From NCBI GenBank assembly GCA_024234265.1, contig JACKOM010000006.1, forward strand, positions 62,001 to 126,000: a stretch of DNA of 64,000 bases. The letters are read 5' to 3'. The notes under the pieces were generated by a model that saw only the letters and a list, made by a program, of their open reading frames with translations, searched no databases and was not told the DNA's origin. Origin of the DNA: Oceanospirillaceae bacterium. Lineage in GTDB: Bacteria; Pseudomonadota; Gammaproteobacteria; Pseudomonadales; Oceanobacteraceae. How positions within the stretch are numbered: the stretch's first letter is position 1; the number at the start of each line of letters is the position of its first letter. The position numbers and the translations under genes are program-made. This document shows, piece by piece, positions 53,702 to 62,386 of this stretch.

Positions 53702-55219
53702 ATGGCCGTTGTTCGTACCCGTGTTGCGCCTTCCCCCACTGGCGATCCCCATGTAGGCACCGCCTATATTGCGTTATTTAACCTGGCGTTTGCCCGTCAG
53801 CACGGTGGTCAGTTCCTGCTGCGCATTGAAGATACCGATCAGACCCGCAGTACGCCCGAATCCGAACAGGCGATTCTCGACTCCCTGCGCTGGCTGGGTA
53901 TTGAGTGGGATGAGGGTCCGGATGTGGGAGGACGTTGCGGCCCGTACCGCCAGAGCGAGCGTAAGGATATTTATGCCCAGTACGCCTATAAAATGGTGGA
54001 GGAGGGTAATGCCTTTTATTGTTACCGCACGGCTGAAGAGCTGGATCAGATGCGCAATGAGCGCAAAGAAGCCGGTAACTTCGCAGCCCTGAGTTTCGAT
54101 GATCTTAAGCTGGATGCCGCTGAAATCGAGCGTCGCAAGGCAGCTGGCGTACCTGCGGTTATTCGCATGAAGGTGCCGACCGAAGGTGTTTGCGTGATTG
54201 ATGACATGCTGCGCGGCCCGATTGAATTGGAGTGGTCGCAGGTGGATGCGCAGGTGCTGCTGAAGTCCGATGGCATGCCGACCTATCACCTGGCTAACGT
54301 GGTAGATGACCATTTAATGGAGATCACCCACGTGATCCGTGGCGAGGAGTGGATTAACAGCGCGCCTAAGCACCAGCTGCTGTACAAATATCTCGGCTGG
54401 GAAATGCCGAAGCTTTGCCATATGCCGTTGCTGCGTAATCCGGATAAATCCAAGCTCAGCAAACGTAAAAATCCAACCAGTATTCTGTATTACAAGCGCA
54501 TGGGTTACATGCCGGAGGCGCTGCTCAATTATCTGGGGCGTATGGGTTGGTCCATGCCGGATGAGCGTGAAAAATTCAGTCGCGAAGAAATGTTTGCGCA
54601 TTTCGATATCAGTCGTGTTTCCCTGGGCGGCCCTATTTTTGATGTTGAAAAACTAAGTTGGCTTAATGCTCAGTGGTTGCGCGAGCTTGATCAGCAGGAA
54701 TTTATTAGTCGTTTCATGCAGTGGGGTTTGAATCAGGAATTCCTGGCGCCTGTTATTCCGCACATGTTGCCGCGTATTCAGACCTTCTCTGATGTGGTGC
54801 CGTTAGCGGGCTTTATGCTTTCCGGTATGCCTAATGTAACGGTCGAAAGTTTTGCCCATAAAACCCTGGATCAGGAAGGAACTGTGAAGTTACTGCAGGT
54901 GGCTTTATGGCAACTGGAAGCTCTGCGTACCTGGGATAAAGAGCACATTGAGCAGCGTCTGTTTGCGTTGGCCAAGGTAATGGATATAAAAGTGCGTGAT
55001 TTCCTGTACCCATTCTTTGTGGCAATTGCAGGTACGCCAAGCTCATTCTCGGTGCTGGATTCCATGGCTATGCTGGGCCCGGATATGTCCCGCGCCCGTA
55101 TTCGCCATGCGGTGAATGTGTTGGGCGGCGTGTCCAAGAAGGGTATGAAGCAACTGGAAAAAGACTATCGTGATATTGAAATTGCGGTAGAGCAAAAACT
55201 GCAGGAAGCCGCTAACTAA
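53702..55219 (+). CDS. gltX: Glutamyl-tRNA synthetase
   Basis: GltX charges tRNA-Glu, encoded just downstream at 55384. The 505-residue class I enzyme has the HIGH-like signature (APSPTGDPHVGTAY), the zinc-free insert region, and the KMSKS-like loop (DKSKLSKRKNPTS), then an anticodon-binding helical domain. ATG 53702 begins MAVVRTRVAPSP, the normal lead; an upstream in-frame start at 53687 has no support. The length is slightly above the Pseudomonas enzyme. Confidence 0.97.
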   Translation: MAVVRTRVAPSPTGDPHVGTAYIALFNLAFARQHGGQFLLRIEDTDQTRSTPESEQAILDSLRWLGIEWDEGPDVGGRCGPYRQSERKDIYAQYAYKMVEEGNAFYCYRTAEELDQMRNERKEAGNFAALSFDDLKLDAAEIERRKAAGVPAVIRMKVPTEGVCVIDDMLRGPIELEWSQVDAQVLLKSDGMPTYHLANVVDDHLMEITHVIRGEEWINSAPKHQLLYKYLGWEMPKLCHMPLLRNPDKSKLSKRKNPTSILYYKRMGYMPEALLNYLGRMGWSMPDEREKFSREEMFAHFDISRVSLGGPIFDVEKLSWLNAQWLRELDQQEFISRFMQWGLNQEFLAPVIPHMLPRIQTFSDVVPLAGFMLSGMPNVTVESFAHKTLDQEGTVKLLQVALWQLEALRTWDKEHIEQRLFALAKVMDIKVRDFLYPFFVAIAGTPSSFSVLDSMAMLGPDMSRARIRHAVNVLGGVSKKGMKQLEKDYRDIEIAVEQKLQEAAN

Positions 55220-55239
55220 TTGAAATTGTTAGCGAAGGC

Positions 55240-55268
55240 TTGACGGGTTGGGGCGCATTAGGTAATAT
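55240..55268 (+). promoter_or_regulatory. Promoter of tRNA-Ala/tRNA-Glu
   Basis: TTGACG (55240-55245), 17-bp spacer, TAATAT (55263-55268), then GCGCCC, a GC-rich discriminator typical of stable RNA promoters. Confidence 0.75.
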
Positions 55269-55285
55269 GCGCCCACCTTTTCAAA

Positions 55286-55361
<76 letters not shown>

Positions 55362-55383
55362 AATTTAATTTGGTTCTTGTTAC

Positions 55384-55459
55384 GTCCCATTCGTCTAGAG
55401 GCCTAGGACACCGCCCTTTCACGGCGGTAACAGGGGTTCGACTCCCCTATGGGACGCCA
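55384..55459 (+). tRNA. tRNA-Glu (UUC)
   Basis: A 76-nt tRNA with anticodon TTC at 55418-55420 (stem CCGCC/GGCGG), T-loop TTCGACT and encoded CCA, 22 bp after tRNA-Ala. Its wobble uridine is a target of MnmA, also in this window. Confidence 0.98.
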
Positions 55460-55564
55460 CTTATTTCGCGTTATAAATCCTTTATTTTCCTTGTTTTCCA
55501 GCTCTTATTTTGGGTTCAGATAGGGTAGAGTTACGCCTATTTTTTGCCTTGAGGGATCAGGATT

Positions 55565-56971
55565 ATGGCTTTACATGCGTTGGTGATGTCAGGTGGTGTT
55601 GGATCACGCCTTTGGCCTTTGTCGCGGGAGTTATACCCCAAACAGCTGTTAAATCTGCATTCCGCAACGTCGTCTCTGCTGCAGGACACTCTTCAACGCC
55701 TGCGTGATCTGCCTTTGCAGGATACCTACGTCATCTGTAATGCCGAGCACCGTTTTCTAGTGGCGGATCAGGTAAAAAATTACGCCATTTCTCCTGAAAA
55801 TATTTTGCTGGAACCTGCCGGGCGCAACACTGCGCCGGCGATTGCGGTGAGTGCTTTTGAAATCTACGCAAAAGACCCTGATGCGTTATTGTTGGTGCTG
55901 GCTGCTGACCACGTGATTCAGAATGAAGCTGCTTTTACTGCGGCGGTACGTGTGGCGCTGAATGCCGCTGAAGGTGGGAGCCTTGTAACCTTTGGTATCG
56001 TGCCGGATAAAGCTGAAACCGGTTACGGTTATATTCGTAAGGGCACTGCATCTGGTGGTGTTTTCGCCGTTGATGCCTTTGTTGAAAAGCCGGATCTGAA
56101 AACCGCTCAGCAATACCTGCAAAGTGGCGAATACCTCTGGAATAGCGGCATGTTTTTATTTCGGGCTGATGCCTATCTTGCTGAGCTGAAAACATTTGCG
56201 CCGGCCATTTATGAGGCGTGCGCTACGGCCCATCAGAACGCAAAGCGCGAATATGGATTTATTAATCTGGATGCCCCTGCATTTATGGCGTGCCCGGAGG
56301 ATTCCATCGATTACGCGGTGATGGAAAAAACCAAAAAAGCCTTGGTTGTGCCTATGGATGCTGGCTGGAGTGATGTGGGTTCCTGGTCTGCGCTGTGGGA
56401 GCTGGCCGAAAAAGATGAAAACCAGAATACCCTGTTAGGTGATGTGCTGAGCATTGATAGTCGTGGGAATTACGTGCGCAGTGCAGATCGTTTGGTGGCA
56501 ACGGTTGGTGTTGAAGATTTACTGATCGTGGATACTAAAGATGCGCTCTTGATTGCACCTAAAAACCGTGCCCAGGATGTGAAAAAAATAGTCAACGAAT
56601 TAAACCGTCAAGGCCGCGAAGAAACCAAGATTCATGCCCGTGCCACACGTCCGTGGGGCACCTATGAAACCATTGATCAGGATGACAGATTCAAGGTTAA
56701 GCGCATCATCGTGAATCCGGGGGCTAAGCTTTCCCTGCAAATGCACCACCACCGTGCGGAGCACTGGATTGTGGTTAAAGGCACTGCCTTGGTTACCCGT
56801 GGCGATGAGCAGTTCATGGTGAGTGAAAATCAGTCAACTTATATCCCTCTGGGCGAAAAGCATCGCCTGGAAAACCCAGGGCGTATTCCTCTGGAAATGG
56901 TAGAAGTGCAGTCCGGTGCTTATCTCGAAGAAGACGACATTGTGCGTTTTTCTGATCAGTACGGACGTTAA
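55565..56971 (+). CDS. manC: Mannose-1-phosphate guanylyltransferase / mannose-6-phosphate isomerase
   Basis: The bifunctional 468-residue enzyme makes GDP-mannose for surface polysaccharides. The nucleotidyltransferase domain shows the pyrophosphorylase signature (MSGGVGSRLWPLSRELYPKQ) and FVEKPD; the C-terminal cupin is the isomerase (RPWGTYETID, then SLQMHHHRAEHWIVVKGTA with zinc-binding histidines). Family names include AlgA, WbpW, CpsB and ManC; the pathway served here cannot be told. The gene is followed closely by kdsC and kdsB, so it may belong to lipopolysaccharide or capsule synthesis. Confidence 0.95.
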   Translation: MALHALVMSGGVGSRLWPLSRELYPKQLLNLHSATSSLLQDTLQRLRDLPLQDTYVICNAEHRFLVADQVKNYAISPENILLEPAGRNTAPAIAVSAFEIYAKDPDALLLVLAADHVIQNEAAFTAAVRVALNAAEGGSLVTFGIVPDKAETGYGYIRKGTASGGVFAVDAFVEKPDLKTAQQYLQSGEYLWNSGMFLFRADAYLAELKTFAPAIYEACATAHQNAKREYGFINLDAPAFMACPEDSIDYAVMEKTKKALVVPMDAGWSDVGSWSALWELAEKDENQNTLLGDVLSIDSRGNYVRSADRLVATVGVEDLLIVDTKDALLIAPKNRAQDVKKIVNELNRQGREETKIHARATRPWGTYETIDQDDRFKVKRIIVNPGAKLSLQMHHHRAEHWIVVKGTALVTRGDEQFMVSENQSTYIPLGEKHRLENPGRIPLEMVEVQSGAYLEEDDIVRFSDQYGR

Positions 56972-56982
56972 GCGGAGTTTTT

Positions 56983-57567
56983 ATGCTGACCAAAAATGCC
57001 CTGCAGGCCGTTGCCCGTGATATTGCACTGGTTGTGTTTGATGTCGATGGTGTTTTGACCGATGGCACCCTGGCATACAGCGCCAGCGGGGAGGAGGTTA
57101 AGTTCTTCAATGTGAAGGACGGAGTTGGCATTAAGCTTTTGCAAACCTACGGAATCGAGGTTGCGGTGATATCTGCAAAAGGTTCAGCAGCGCTGGATAA
57201 ACGCATGCACGACCTTGGTATTAAGCATTTTTACCCGGCAACTAAAGATAAGTTGGTGGTGCTGTCGGCCCTGATGGTTGAGCTGGGCATCGAGTGGACT
57301 CAGGTTGCCTATGTGGGTGATGACATTATTGATCTTAAGGTGATGCGCCATGTTGCGCTCGCTGTATCGCCGGCAGATGGTTATAAGCTGGTGCGTGAAT
57401 TTTCCCATGTGGTGACAGATGCACCTGGTGGTAGAGGGGTTGCGCGGGAAGTGGCCGACATTATTTTATCCGCGCGAATGGATTTGGCCGAGGCCTATAC
57501 CAAGGCTATGTTGCCGGAATTTGAGTCGGCGGATTTCAAACAAAAATTAGGGCAGAAAGGGGCCTGA
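56983..57567 (+). CDS. kdsC: Kdo-8-phosphate phosphatase KdsC
   Basis: The 194-residue HAD-superfamily enzyme without a cap removes phosphate from Kdo-8-phosphate. Motif I VVFDVDGVLTDG, FNVKDGVGIKLL, motif IV YVGDDIIDL and the tail GGRGVAREVADIIL are typical of KdsC. The middle motif, usually T/S-G-R, reads VISAKGS here. The gene is 11 bp after manC and one base before the kdsB ATG, so the three are one operon, and the kdsB partner supports the Kdo role. Confidence 0.92.
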   Translation: MLTKNALQAVARDIALVVFDVDGVLTDGTLAYSASGEEVKFFNVKDGVGIKLLQTYGIEVAVISAKGSAALDKRMHDLGIKHFYPATKDKLVVLSALMVELGIEWTQVAYVGDDIIDLKVMRHVALAVSPADGYKLVREFSHVVTDAPGGRGVAREVADIILSARMDLAEAYTKAMLPEFESADFKQKLGQKGA

Positions 57568-57568
57568 T

Positions 57569-58336
57569 ATGGGTGCATTTAAGGTTGTAATTCCTGCGCG
57601 TTATGGCTCCAGCCGCCTGCCGGGTAAGCCGCTGATTAACCTCGCGGGCAAGCCAATGGTGCAGCATGTATATGAGCGGGCATTGGGGTGTGGTGCAGAG
57701 GAAGTAATTATTGCCACCGACGATCAGCGCATATTTGATGTGGCTAAAGCCTTTGGCGCCGATGTGGTGATGACGGATCCGAAACACGAAAACGGAACAG
57801 AACGTCTTGCTGAAGTGGCTGCATTACGTGGCTGGGCTGATGATGTGGTGGTTGTGAATTTGCAAGGTGATGAGCCTTTAGTGCCTTCCGAATTGGTAAT
57901 CAAAACTGCGGCGGGTCTTTTGGAAAATTCTGAGGCAGGTATGTCATCCCTGTGCACGCCAATTCACTCCGCCACTGATGCCTTTGATGCGAATGTGGTG
58001 AAGGTCGTGCGTGATGCCAAAGGTTTTGCGTTGTACTTCAGTCGTGCAACGATTCCGTGGGATAGGGATTTATATAAGGTTAGTAAAGAGAAGGTTTCTG
58101 AGCGCATGCCATTGTTTCGCCATATTGGCATGTATGGCTACCGGGCATCTTTCCTCAAACAATATCGCGCTATGCAGCCCTGCGTGCTGGAGCAGACTGA
58201 GTCCCTTGAGCAACTGCGTGCGCTGTATTACGGCATCAAAATTCACATGGGTGTGATTGATGTTCCGCCCGGGCATGGTGTGGATACACCGGAAGATGTT
58301 GCCCGTGTTGAGCGCCTGTTGTTGGCGGGTATTTGA
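57569..58336 (+). CDS. kdsB: CMP-Kdo synthetase
   Basis: KdsB activates Kdo with CTP for lipid A inner-core assembly. The 255-residue protein has PARYGSSRLPGKPLINLAGK (CTP-binding loop), ATDDQRIFDVAKAFGADV, NGTERLAEV, NLQGDEPLV and HIGMYGYRASFL, all standard. It ends in a few bases that overlap nothing but face the convergent SulA-like gene, whose stop codon is at 58337. Confidence 0.97.
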   Translation: MGAFKVVIPARYGSSRLPGKPLINLAGKPMVQHVYERALGCGAEEVIIATDDQRIFDVAKAFGADVVMTDPKHENGTERLAEVAALRGWADDVVVVNLQGDEPLVPSELVIKTAAGLLENSEAGMSSLCTPIHSATDAFDANVVKVVRDAKGFALYFSRATIPWDRDLYKVSKEKVSERMPLFRHIGMYGYRASFLKQYRAMQPCVLEQTESLEQLRALYYGIKIHMGVIDVPPGHGVDTPEDVARVERLLLAGI

Positions 58337-58660
58337 TCATAACAGGCGTAATTGTTGTGCAATGCGTGGTTCGGCAGATTCGCTGAAAACAATGATTACG
58401 CCTGCTTTGTTCGCTTGTTGCAGTACTTTTTGCCGGGTTTGCTGGCTTAACAGATTACTGCGCAGGGTGATCATGGCGTAGTAACCGGTGTTGATGGCGC
58501 TAATCAGTGTGTTTGCCAGGGTGGCAGCATTTTTGGTGTGCAATAGCAAACAGCGCTCCTGCAGGTGTTTAGGCCAGGATTTCATGGTTTGTTGTTCATA
58601 ATGGCAGGGTGATACCCAGAGCATCCATTGGTTCTTATTGTTGATTGCGGTATTTAACAT
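58337..58660 (-). CDS. SulA-like cell-division inhibitor, probably SOS-induced
   Basis: This 107-residue protein resembles the conserved core of SulA (QWMLWVSPCHYEQQ, ERCLLLHTKNAATLANTLIS, AINTGYYAMITLRSNLLSQQ, GVIIVFSESAEP), a protein that blocks FtsZ during DNA damage. It is shorter than E. coli SulA (169). The promoter region contains a perfect LexA site (58693-58708), which supports an SOS role independently of the weak sequence similarity. The ribosome site is poor. It is convergent with kdsB. Confidence 0.72.
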   Translation of the reverse strand: MLNTAINNKNQWMLWVSPCHYEQQTMKSWPKHLQERCLLLHTKNAATLANTLISAINTGYYAMITLRSNLLSQQTRQKVLQQANKAGVIIVFSESAEPRIAQQLRLL

Positions 58661-58692
58661 GGTTTTTCATCCAGTTGTTTTTGCTTAAAGTA

Positions 58693-58708
58693 CTGTATGA
58701 AATAACAG
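58693..58708 (-). promoter_or_regulatory. LexA (SOS) box upstream of the SulA-like gene
   Basis: CTGT-ATGAAATA-ACAG, a perfect CTGT-N8-ACAG gammaproteobacterial LexA site, extended to TACTGT at one end. It lies 33 bp before the gene start, where on the minus strand TTTACA and TACTTT could be promoter boxes. Confidence 0.85.
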
Positions 58709-58776
58709 TTGTAAAGTCTGCGAATGACTGGATTTTCAAAAAAAACTTGGGCTGAACCCTGTCTGGTAAAAAGCGC

Positions 58777-58805
58777 TTGATATGCGGCGCTTAGATCAAT
58801 AGAGT
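58777..58805 (+). promoter_or_regulatory. Candidate promoter of tig
   Basis: TTGATA (58777-58782), 17-bp spacer, TAGAGT (58800-58805), about 50 bp before the tig ATG. Moderate consensus only. Confidence 0.4.
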
Positions 58806-58855
58806 TACAGGCCCTTTATTTTCAACAGCTTCTGTATCAGTGTGAGAGGCAGCAA

Positions 58856-60163
58856 ATGCAAGTTTCAGTAGAATCTACATCCACCTTAGAGCGTAAACTC
58901 ACCATCGGTGTAGATGCCGCCAATATCGAAAAAGAAATCGAAAAGCGTTTAGCTCAGGTTTCCCGTACTGCCAAGGTTGATGGTTTCCGCGCTGGTAAGG
59001 TACCGATGCGCGTTATCAAACAACGTTACGCCCAGGGCGTGCGTCAGGAAGTGCTGGGTGAGCAAATCCAGCGCAGCTTCATTCAGGCTGTAACCCAGGA
59101 GAAGCTGAATCCTGCTGGTACTCCTCGTATTGAGACTGTAAGCGATAAAGAAGGTGAGAACTTCACTTTCGTTGCTACTTTTGAAGTTTATCCAGAAGTA
59201 AAAGTTGAAGGTCTGGACAAAATTGCAGTTGAAAAGCCAGTTTCTGAAGTGACGGATGCAGACGTAGAAAACATGATTGCTATCCTGCGCAAGCAGCAGG
59301 CTAAGTGGGTTGATAGCAGTGCCGCAGCCAAAGATGGCGATCGCGTGAAGCTGGATTTCGAAGGCTTCGTGGATGGCGTTGCTTTTGAAGGTGGTAAAGC
59401 CGATGGTTACGTGCTGGCAATCGGTTCCAAGAGCATGATCCCAGGTTTTGAAGATCAGGTTGTGGGTATGACTATTGGTCAGGAAGGTACTATCAAAGTG
59501 ACTTTCCCTGCTGAGTACCACAAAGATGATCTGAAAGGTAAAGCTGCTGAATTCAAAATCAAAGTTCACGAAATCAAAACCGCTGAACTGCCAGAGCTGA
59601 ACCCTGAATTTTTTGCCAAGTACGGCGTAGAGTCTTCTGATGAAGCTTCTTTCAAAACTGAAGTGAAGAAGAATATGGTGCGCGAGCTTAAACAAGCTGT
59701 TAAGCGCCAGGTGAAAAATGCTGCTCTGGAAGCGCTGCTTGCCCAGAACCCAATCGAAGTGCCTGCGGCACTGGTTGATCAGGAAGTTTTCCGTATGCAG
59801 CAGCAAGCTGTATCTCAGTTTGGTGGTGGTCAGAAGTTAGATCCGCGCCAGCTGCCACGTGAGCTGTTTGCTGATCAGGCATCACACCGTGTTAAGTTGG
59901 GTCTGCTGATTAATGCTGCTATCGAGCAGTTCTCAATCAAAGCTGGCGAAGAGAAAGTGAACGAGATCATTGCTGATCTGGCTTCTACTTTCCAGGATGC
60001 TGAACAGGTTGTTGAATACTACAAATCTAACCGTGAGCAGCGTGCTCAGATTGAAGCTTTAGCCCTGGAAGAACAGGTTGTTGAAGCTGTTCTGGCTCAG
60101 GCTCAGGTGACTGAAAAGTCTGCTACATATGAAGAAGTGATTCGGGCGGCCAACAACGGTTGA
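58856..60163 (+). CDS. tig: Trigger factor (ribosome-bound chaperone)
   Basis: Trigger factor meets nascent chains at the ribosome exit. The 435-residue protein has the ribosome-binding domain (signature region VDGFRAGKVPMRVIKQRYAQ), the FKBP-type prolyl isomerase domain (about 150-245, GDRVKLDFEGFVDGVAFEGG) and the helical C-domain. Codon use is strongly biased, as expected of an abundant protein. A terminator before clpP separates it, but read-through is likely in the tig-clpP-clpX-lon set. Confidence 0.97.
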   Translation: MQVSVESTSTLERKLTIGVDAANIEKEIEKRLAQVSRTAKVDGFRAGKVPMRVIKQRYAQGVRQEVLGEQIQRSFIQAVTQEKLNPAGTPRIETVSDKEGENFTFVATFEVYPEVKVEGLDKIAVEKPVSEVTDADVENMIAILRKQQAKWVDSSAAAKDGDRVKLDFEGFVDGVAFEGGKADGYVLAIGSKSMIPGFEDQVVGMTIGQEGTIKVTFPAEYHKDDLKGKAAEFKIKVHEIKTAELPELNPEFFAKYGVESSDEASFKTEVKKNMVRELKQAVKRQVKNAALEALLAQNPIEVPAALVDQEVFRMQQQAVSQFGGGQKLDPRQLPRELFADQASHRVKLGLLINAAIEQFSIKAGEEKVNEIIADLASTFQDAEQVVEYYKSNREQRAQIEALALEEQVVEAVLAQAQVTEKSATYEEVIRAANNG

Positions 60164-60220
60164 TCCAAAATCATTATTTCGTAGTACTTTAAGTTTGAAT
60201 ATAAAGTCTACACTTTTAAG

Positions 60221-60255
60221 AACAGCTATTACTGAAAAGTAATGGCTGTTTTTTC
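60221..60255 (+). terminator. Terminator or attenuator between tig and clpP
   Basis: A 13-bp stem (60221-60233 with 60238-60250, one T-G pair) and loop GAAA, followed by TTTT. It would reduce or stop tig transcription before clpP. Confidence 0.8.
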
Positions 60256-60280
60256 TGATAAAGATAATGGAGAGTAGGTC

Positions 60281-60910
60281 ATGAAAGACATTCACACTGC
60301 TGATTCCGTGGTTATGTCCGGTTTGGTACCAATGGTTGTTGAGCAATCAGCCCGTGGTGAGCGCGCGTATGATATCTACTCACGTTTGCTGAAAGAGCGT
60401 GTGATCTTTCTGGTGGGGCAGGTTGAAGATCATATGGCTAATCTGATTGTGGCGCAGCTGCTGTTTCTTGAGGCTGAAAACCCAGATAAGGATATCCATC
60501 TGTACATCAATAGCCCAGGTGGTTCCGTAACAGCAGGCATGTCTATTTACGATACCATGCAGTTCATTAAGCCCCATGTGAATACCATTTGTATCGGTCA
60601 GGCTTGCAGTATGGGAGCGTTCCTGTTGGCAGCCGGCGAGCCCGGCAAGCGCTTCTGTTTGCCAAATAGCCGCGTCATGATTCACCAGCCAAGTGGCGGT
60701 GCGCAGGGGCAGGCAACCGACATTCTGATTCATGCGGAAAATATCAAAGATACAAAAGAGCGCCTCAATCGTATTATGGCCAAGCACACTGGCAAAACGT
60801 ACGAGCGCGTAGCAGCAGATACTGAGCGTGATAACTTTATGAATGCTGCTCAGGCTCTGGAATACGGCCTGGTTGATCAAATTCTTGAAAAACGCCAAAC
60901 CGGTGTTTAA
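60281..60910 (+). CDS. clpP: ATP-dependent Clp protease proteolytic subunit
   Basis: ClpP forms the proteolytic chamber used by ClpA and ClpX. The 209-residue protein has the catalytic triad Ser110 (IGQACSMGAF; usual QAAS), His135 (VMIHQPSGG) and Asp184 (TERDNF), and INSPGGSV. The N-terminal propeptide region is present. The ribosome site GGAG precedes the ATG. A hairpin GATGCAGC-TC-GCTGCATC (60941-60958) lies before clpX, without a long T run, so clpP and clpX may share one transcript. Confidence 0.98.
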   Translation: MKDIHTADSVVMSGLVPMVVEQSARGERAYDIYSRLLKERVIFLVGQVEDHMANLIVAQLLFLEAENPDKDIHLYINSPGGSVTAGMSIYDTMQFIKPHVNTICIGQACSMGAFLLAAGEPGKRFCLPNSRVMIHQPSGGAQGQATDILIHAENIKDTKERLNRIMAKHTGKTYERVAADTERDNFMNAAQALEYGLVDQILEKRQTGV

Positions 60911-60994
60911 TAGTATTAATTGTTCTAAATCTTGCAAAGGGATGCAGCTCGCTGCATCTTAGTCATTTATCAAAAGAATTCGTGAGGAAGTCGA

Positions 60995-62281
60995 ATGGCC
61001 GACGAATCCAACGGCAAGGGTGAAGAAAAGGGCAAGTTGCTCTATTGCTCTTTTTGCGGCAAAAGCCAGCACGAAGTTCGTAAGTTAATTGCGGGCCCCT
61101 CTGTTTTTATCTGCGATGAATGTGTCGATTTATGTAATGACATTATTCGTGAGGAAGTGCAGGAAAGTCAGGCGGAAACGCCAAGTGACAAGCTGCCTGT
61201 ACCAAAAGAAATCAAAGATATTCTTGGTGAATATGTCATTGGTCAGGATCGTGCAAAAATGGTCCTGGCTGTTGCTGTATACAATCATTACAAACGATTG
61301 CGTTTAGGTGATAGCAAAAAAGGTGCGATTGAACTTGCCAAGAGCAATATTTTGCTGATTGGTCCAACAGGTAGCGGTAAAACTCTGCTGGCTGAAACCC
61401 TTGCCCGTTTGTTGAACGTCCCCTTTACGATTGCAGATGCTACAACCCTGACTGAAGCCGGTTATGTGGGTGAGGATGTTGAAAATATCATCCAGAAGCT
61501 TCTGCAGAAGTGCGACTACGATGTTGAAAAGGCGCAACGCGGTATCGTTTATATTGATGAGATCGATAAGATTTCCCGTAAATCTGACAATCCCTCAATT
61601 ACCCGTGACGTATCGGGTGAGGGTGTCCAACAAGCGCTGTTAAAACTTATCGAAGGTACAGTTGCGTCTGTGCCTCCTCAGGGGGGCCGTAAGCATCCGC
61701 AACAGGAGTTTTTACAGGTCGACACCTCAAATATTCTCTTTATTTGTGGTGGTGCTTTTGCAGGTCTGGATCAGATTATTCGTGATCGTACAGAGAAGAG
61801 CAGTATTGGTTTTAATGCAGTTGTTAAAGGCAAGGATGATACCAAGGCTGTTGGTGCTCTGCTGAAAGATGTTGAGCCGGGTGATCTTGTAAAATTTGGT
61901 CTGATACCTGAATTTATTGGTCGTCTGCCTGTTATCGCAACCCTGAATGAGCTTGATGAGGCGGCGCTGATTCAAATTCTGATTGAGCCTAAAAATGCTC
62001 TCGTTAAGCAGTATCAGGCTTTGTTTGATATGGAAGGTGTTCAGCTTGAGTTTCGCGAGGCTGCGCTGCGGGCTGTTGCTCAGCGTGCCATGGAGCGCAA
62101 AACAGGTGCCCGTGGTCTGCGTTCCATTATGGAAGGTGTGCTGCTGGAGACTATGTATCGCATTCCTTCTGAACAAGACGTTAAAAAAGTCGTTATCGAA
62201 GAAAGTGTTATTCGCGGCGAATCTGAACCTCTGCTCATTTATGAGTCTGCTGAGGCCAGTAAAGCTGCACCAGCAAACTAA
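60995..62281 (+). CDS. clpX: ATP-dependent Clp protease ATP-binding subunit ClpX
   Basis: The 428-residue unfoldase has the zinc-binding dimerisation domain (C18, C21, C40, C43), Walker A GPTGSGKTLLAETLA, Walker B IVYIDEIDK and the ClpP-binding IGF loop (SSIGFNAVV). It selects ssrA-tagged and other substrates. The C-terminal tail is short and Ala-rich. Confidence 0.98.
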   Translation: MADESNGKGEEKGKLLYCSFCGKSQHEVRKLIAGPSVFICDECVDLCNDIIREEVQESQAETPSDKLPVPKEIKDILGEYVIGQDRAKMVLAVAVYNHYKRLRLGDSKKGAIELAKSNILLIGPTGSGKTLLAETLARLLNVPFTIADATTLTEAGYVGEDVENIIQKLLQKCDYDVEKAQRGIVYIDEIDKISRKSDNPSITRDVSGEGVQQALLKLIEGTVASVPPQGGRKHPQQEFLQVDTSNILFICGGAFAGLDQIIRDRTEKSSIGFNAVVKGKDDTKAVGALLKDVEPGDLVKFGLIPEFIGRLPVIATLNELDEAALIQILIEPKNALVKQYQALFDMEGVQLEFREAALRAVAQRAMERKTGARGLRSIMEGVLLETMYRIPSEQDVKKVVIEESVIRGESEPLLIYESAEASKAAPAN

Positions 62282-62306
62282 GGGGCTTTTGCCCCTTTGT
62301 TTTTTC
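62280..62306 (+). terminator. Terminator after clpX
   Basis: Stem AAGGGGC / GCCCCTT with loop TTTT, starting at the clpX stop codon and followed by TGTTTTTT. Confidence 0.88.
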
Positions 62307-62310
62307 TGCC

Positions 62311-62338
62311 CTTGAGTTTATTCCGATTGACCCCATAG
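62311..62338 (+). promoter_or_regulatory. Sigma-32 (heat-shock) promoter of lon
   Basis: CTTGAG (62311-62316), 14-bp spacer, CCCCATAG (62331-62338), close to the sigma-32 consensus CTTGAA and CCCCATNT. It lies immediately after the clpX terminator and 48 bp before the lon start. Confidence 0.82.
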
Positions 62339-62386
62339 AGGGTGCCATGTTCTATTCGTGGCGATGTCTCCATCTTTAGGTAACTT

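Noticed and set aside
53554..53760. An extra 69-residue N-terminus for DusA
   Set aside because: It is unlike any Dus protein and crosses the consensus gltX promoter on the other strand.
58949..59806. A 285-codon open frame antisense to tig
   Set aside because: Same cause as above: biased codon use in trigger factor; the predicted protein is not recognisable.
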